NCBI GenBank assembly: GCA_003024985.2
Contig: PXIH01S0012365.1
Strand: one strand, 5' to 3'
DNA length: 10,099 bases
Origin: Euperipatoides rowelli
Lineage: Eukaryota; Onychophora; Udeonychophora; Euonychophora; Peripatopsidae
A program made the translations under genes and the position numbers. Below are positions 7,100-10,099 of the stretch, one piece after another (position 1 is the stretch's first letter; each line of letters opens with the position of its first letter). The notes beneath the pieces were generated by a model. It was not told where the DNA came from. It saw only the letters and a list, made by a program, of their open reading frames with translations, and ran no database searches.

Positions 7100-8540
7100 G
7101 CATACAATATCTCTTTAAAATAATATTTCTTTTGCTTTTAAACCAATGTATTTTTTTATGATAATGTTTGCAGAGTAGGATGATTCATGGTATCATATCC
7201 CAAGTATCTAACTGATATACCAAAGCTAAATATCCTAATAGGCTAATTATGGAGACTTACAATTCCACTAAAGTTATGTCTTGGATTATTATCTAAATAC
7301 TTTGTATGTTTGGTATAAGTAAATCAATCACTTTTTGTGAAAAAATTCCACATGATTAATTGATCATAATTTCCTGCCACTGCTCAATTATTCCTAAAAC
7401 TATGACCAAATCTTACCACTAAATTCTCTTTATTTTTCTGTACTTTACTTTGCATATGTTCCAAATAAAGGATTTATCTTAATTAACTTTACTACCAATT
7501 GTGGTGACAAATTTATCTATACTACTACTACCCTTTTTTAACATATCGGTGACAGAAATAGCAATATCATCAGTAAAATCTATATACTTGGTATTCATAA
7601 CTTTACCAAAAACGTACTCCAGAAATCTGAAAGTTCAGCCTTTCACCAAGTATTATGGAATACATAAAAGAGTAAAAGGTAATCCCTGTAGAATAAAATG
7701 GTAACAATCTTGAAAGTCAGATTTAAACCCATTATAATGAAGGTAATTTGTTTTAATTTGATTAATTTTATCATACAAATTGTTATCTTATTATAGGCAT
7801 AATATTTATACAATAGAAATTCCAAAGAAAGAACATTGGTTAAAACAAATGGGTTGGACATGTCTAACCTCATAGGAAAGGACTCTTCTTCCTTTTCCTT
7901 CCTATTGACTAAATTAAACAATAGATGTCACCCTGTATATTTCTGTATCTGGTACAAGCACTCCATAAGGAAAGGTTTCATAAGCATGTCAATAATACTG
8001 TCAAATAGAATCTTTTGCAAAAATTTTATATCAGAATTGATTAGGGTTATGGGGCTGTGAAGCAAACTTTGGAATCACAGTATCTCTTTTGTTTTTCTTG
8101 ATGATCATTTTAATGTAGCTCTGATTAATAGCTGCTAGCTGTTTGTTATCATTACAATGATTTAAAATATAGTTATAAAAATGCAATAACATAAGTCTTC
8201 ATTATTGTCTAACATTTTATAAAATTCATTGACAAAACCAACCGACCAGAATGGAGTTAGATTTCAAAGAACTTATTGCTCGGTTTAGTTCATCACTACT
8301 TAAGTTGTTGTTTTTTTCTGATAGTCTTCATGAATTGAAGAATTTCTTTAATTAATATTCCTGATGGTAAATATTTTGTTATTTCTATGTATTGCAAAAG
8401 ACATGAAGGATTTTAATTGAGTTTTGTTTCTGAAAGATTCTTCAAGGAGTTGGAGATAGTGCTTTTCAGACTTGAACAATCATGGTTTCTGGAGAAGTGA
8501 GAATTTTCTTGTCCACAAATTGCATTGAGATTATTAGCTT
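7100..8540 (-). pseudogene. Decayed L1/Tx1-like reverse transcriptase
   Basis: Frame-shifted pieces appear on the minus strand in the proper order for an L1/Tx1 polymerase. At 8500-8535 GQENSHF resembles the G-E-K-N-x-x-F motif upstream of the polymerase. At 8245-8301 SSDELNRAISSLKSNS, then FVNEFYKM, matches the segment around the conserved S-P-G-x-D-G. Next come QSYIKMIIKKNKRD and NPNQF-x-YKILQKIL, matching the block ending in R-P-I-x-L-x-N-x-D-x-K-I. LYDKINQIKTNYLHYNGFKS followed by FILQGLPFTF (about 7660-7765) matches the N-G-F and R-G-x-x-Q-G-x-P-L-S blocks. IDFTDDIAISVTD (7540-7580) is the Y/F-x-D-D catalytic box, with both aspartates kept. The 3' extent below 7480 is guessed from weak matches. 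Stops and frameshifts throughout rule out function. Confidence 0.72.
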
Positions 8541-8719
8541 TCCTTTTGTTTTCTTTAGGAACTTGCATATAATCCATTTATATTTCAGGTATATTTATTT
8601 CAATAAAGAAGTGAATAAGTTACTAAAAAGGATCTAGCCCCCAAGGATATGATCACTTTTTTACAGTACCAGTATTTTACATAATAATAATTGTAATTTA
8701 ATGTAATTAACAAAATTCT

Positions 8720-9750
8720 AAATTTCCATCTAAGTGAATTTAATAAATAATTTATTTGATGATCATGTGGAAGTATTCGTTAAATTCCTTTGACTTGTAG
8801 GTGCATACATTTTAAACTCCTCAAAAAAAAAAAAGAAGTTGCAAATTTAGTTGTAATAGTTCTTTTAAGCTCTTGTAAGGATTGTAACTTTAATATAACA
8901 AGAGCTTCACTATATGAATTATAATTATTACTTAAAATTATCTTACATGCTCTTTTCTGTATATTTTATAATTCTTTGATTTAAGGATTAGTGAGAGCAG
9001 AAGACCAAACATAGCAAACATATTCAAGGCAAGTCCTTAAGAAAGATATATAAATCGTTTTTAAGGTCGATGAACTTGCCTTTAAATTTTTCATTTTGTA
9101 TAATATAAAAAATCTCAAGTGCTTTTACAATAATAGCATGAATGTGATTGTCCCTTTTTAGGTTATTTTGGACAGTGAGATCTAAAATGGTTGCTTGATT
9201 AACACATTTAATGTGGGTCTTACCATTAATTTTGGGAGATATATTAATTTTGCTTTTCGAAAAATTATGTTACATATTACACGATTTATTGGCATTGAGA
9301 TTCATACCATACAATACTGAATCATTACTAATTATGTTTAATGCATTTTGTGTGATGTTACCAATATCATCTCTGCTTCCATTACACACTATTGTCATAT
9401 CAACGAATTTGAATCTCTTAGGCAACAATGATGAAATTGAGTATGTTACTTAATACAGATTCCTGAGGAACTCCATTAGAGCATGGTATAACTAGAAAGT
9501 GTATTCTTAGATGGTATTTTAATGTTTTGTATTCTGTTAATTAGATTTGTAGATATCCATTTAATTATGTTGGGAGAGACATTTAGGAGTATTTAGGCTA
9601 CAGTTGCAAAACTTTTTCCTTTGATTTTATTAGAAGACATTTTTTTTTGTTAATTCTAGATATTCAATTCTGGATTTACATATTATAATTTCAGAAAAAT
9701 CATTTTTAATTTGATTAATATGATCTTCTTATTTAAGAATAAGGATAGAT
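8720..9750 (-). pseudogene. Decayed CR1/jockey-like reverse transcriptase, C-terminal half
   Basis: Minus-strand pieces in order: NIIKWISTNLINRIQ (W-I-x-x-x-L-x-N-R-x-Q block, about 9545-9600), SNGVPQESVLS (9445-9480; consensus GVPQGSVLSP with G changed to E), FVDMTIVCNGS (about 9375-9407; consensus F-A-D-D, second aspartate changed to M), YGMNLNANKS, then VNQATILDLTVQNNLKRDNHI, CLEYVCYVWSSALTN (8985-9031), IQKRACKIILSNNYNSYSEA (about 8900-8962) and SLQELKRTITTKFATS. This is the thumb and C-terminal course typical of CR1- or jockey-type ORF2 proteins. Loss of a catalytic aspartate, stops and frameshifts show it is dead. It is 5'-truncated, beginning no earlier than about 9750. Confidence 0.8.
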
Positions 9751-9765
9751 TAAGTCAGTCGACTT

Positions 9766-10099
9766 TTATACCCTAGAATATAATAAATTCAATATGCAAC
9801 TTTTAAATATGCCCTCTTTAAATCTATTTAGAGTGGACGAATATACCAGATAATCAGGCAATCCGTTCCATTCATCTATCACACTTAAAGATATAAATGA
9901 AGATCTAAGTCTCAATTTAACAGAAGGTTTCTTTAATTTAAAAAAATGACCTCTGGTAATACTAGTGGAATCTAATTCAAATAAACTAAGCAGTTGAGGT
10001 GACTGACCCATTACAACAGTTTTATAAACAAAAATTAAGTCTCCTCTTTTTTTTCTGATTGAGGGAAAAAGTATACCCCATTCCGAAAGTTTCTTCTTT
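9766..10099 (-). mobile_element. Non-LTR retrotransposon ORF, C-terminal end, open past the window
   Basis: The frame runs uninterrupted from the right edge to a stop at about 9766. Reading inward it shows LFPSIRKKRGDLIFVYKTVV, then LLSLFELDSTSITRGHFFKL, RSSFISLSVIDEWNGLP and LNRFKEG. The R-R-x-R-G-D-L-I-x-V-Y-K block, the TRGH block, the W-N-x-L-P block and the terminal F-K are the standard C-terminus of CR1/L2/jockey-type reverse-transcriptase proteins. The methionine at 10009-10011 is internal, not a start; the protein continues upstream outside the window. Of the four retroelement pieces this is the least decayed, so the copy may be younger. Confidence 0.82.

Noticed and set aside
7501-8060. 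Plus-strand open frames of 67 and 74 codons
   Set aside because: They lie antisense to the minus-strand L1/Tx1-like reverse transcriptase motifs, which explain the region.
9211-9453. 80-codon plus-strand open frame
   Set aside because: Antisense to the CR1/jockey-like RT remnant, whose GVPQ and F-x-D-x blocks lie on the other strand.

Overview
The window looks like AT-rich, intron- and repeat-rich DNA from an invertebrate animal. There are no compact bacterial-style genes, operons or rRNA/tRNA genes. The one host gene I can support lies on the minus strand and is split into small exons: the 3' end of an integrin alpha subunit. Four pieces are visible in transcript order: a possible exon at 6310-6229, a clear exon at 6118-6014, the transmembrane exon at 2964-2848 and the terminal exon at 639-472. 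Spliced in phase 0, the last two place a hydrophobic membrane segment directly before C-G-F-F-K-R, the hallmark juxtamembrane motif of integrin alpha chains. The tail downstream of that motif is unlike the common vertebrate tails and vaguely resembles insect alphaPS3-type tails, so an arthropod source is possible but unproven.

Layout from low to high coordinate. 1-230: two and a bit copies of a ~108-bp tandem repeat with a strong internal stem-loop. 230-471: gene-distal DNA with an AATAAA signal just past the stop codon, an ambiguous base (N at 446) and a hexanucleotide microsatellite. 472-639: terminal integrin exon. 640-2847: intron with a possible ~650-bp inverted-repeat element, a GATC palindrome, a diverged 134-139-bp tandem pair and a G-quadruplex motif. 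2848-2964: transmembrane exon. 2965-6013: large intron dominated by a C/T-rich minisatellite with 24-bp and 40-bp periods (about 3050-3735). 6014-6310: one firm and one possible upstream exon.

From about 6600 to the end the minus strand is a graveyard of at least four broken non-LTR retrotransposon pieces, all in the same direction as the integrin gene: a C-terminal tail with the TRGH...W(N/D).(L/F)P signature (6640-6870), an L1/Tx1-like reverse transcriptase (about 7100-8540), a CR1/jockey-like reverse transcriptase C-terminal half (about 8720-9750), and another TRGH-type tail that remains open past the right edge (9766-10099). They are most simply explained as insertions in an upstream intron of the integrin gene, whose remaining exons would lie beyond the window.

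I see no new multi-gene system. The points most worth following are the fragmented integrin gene with a phase conflict at its first visible exon, the two-period intronic minisatellite, and several undescribed repeats.
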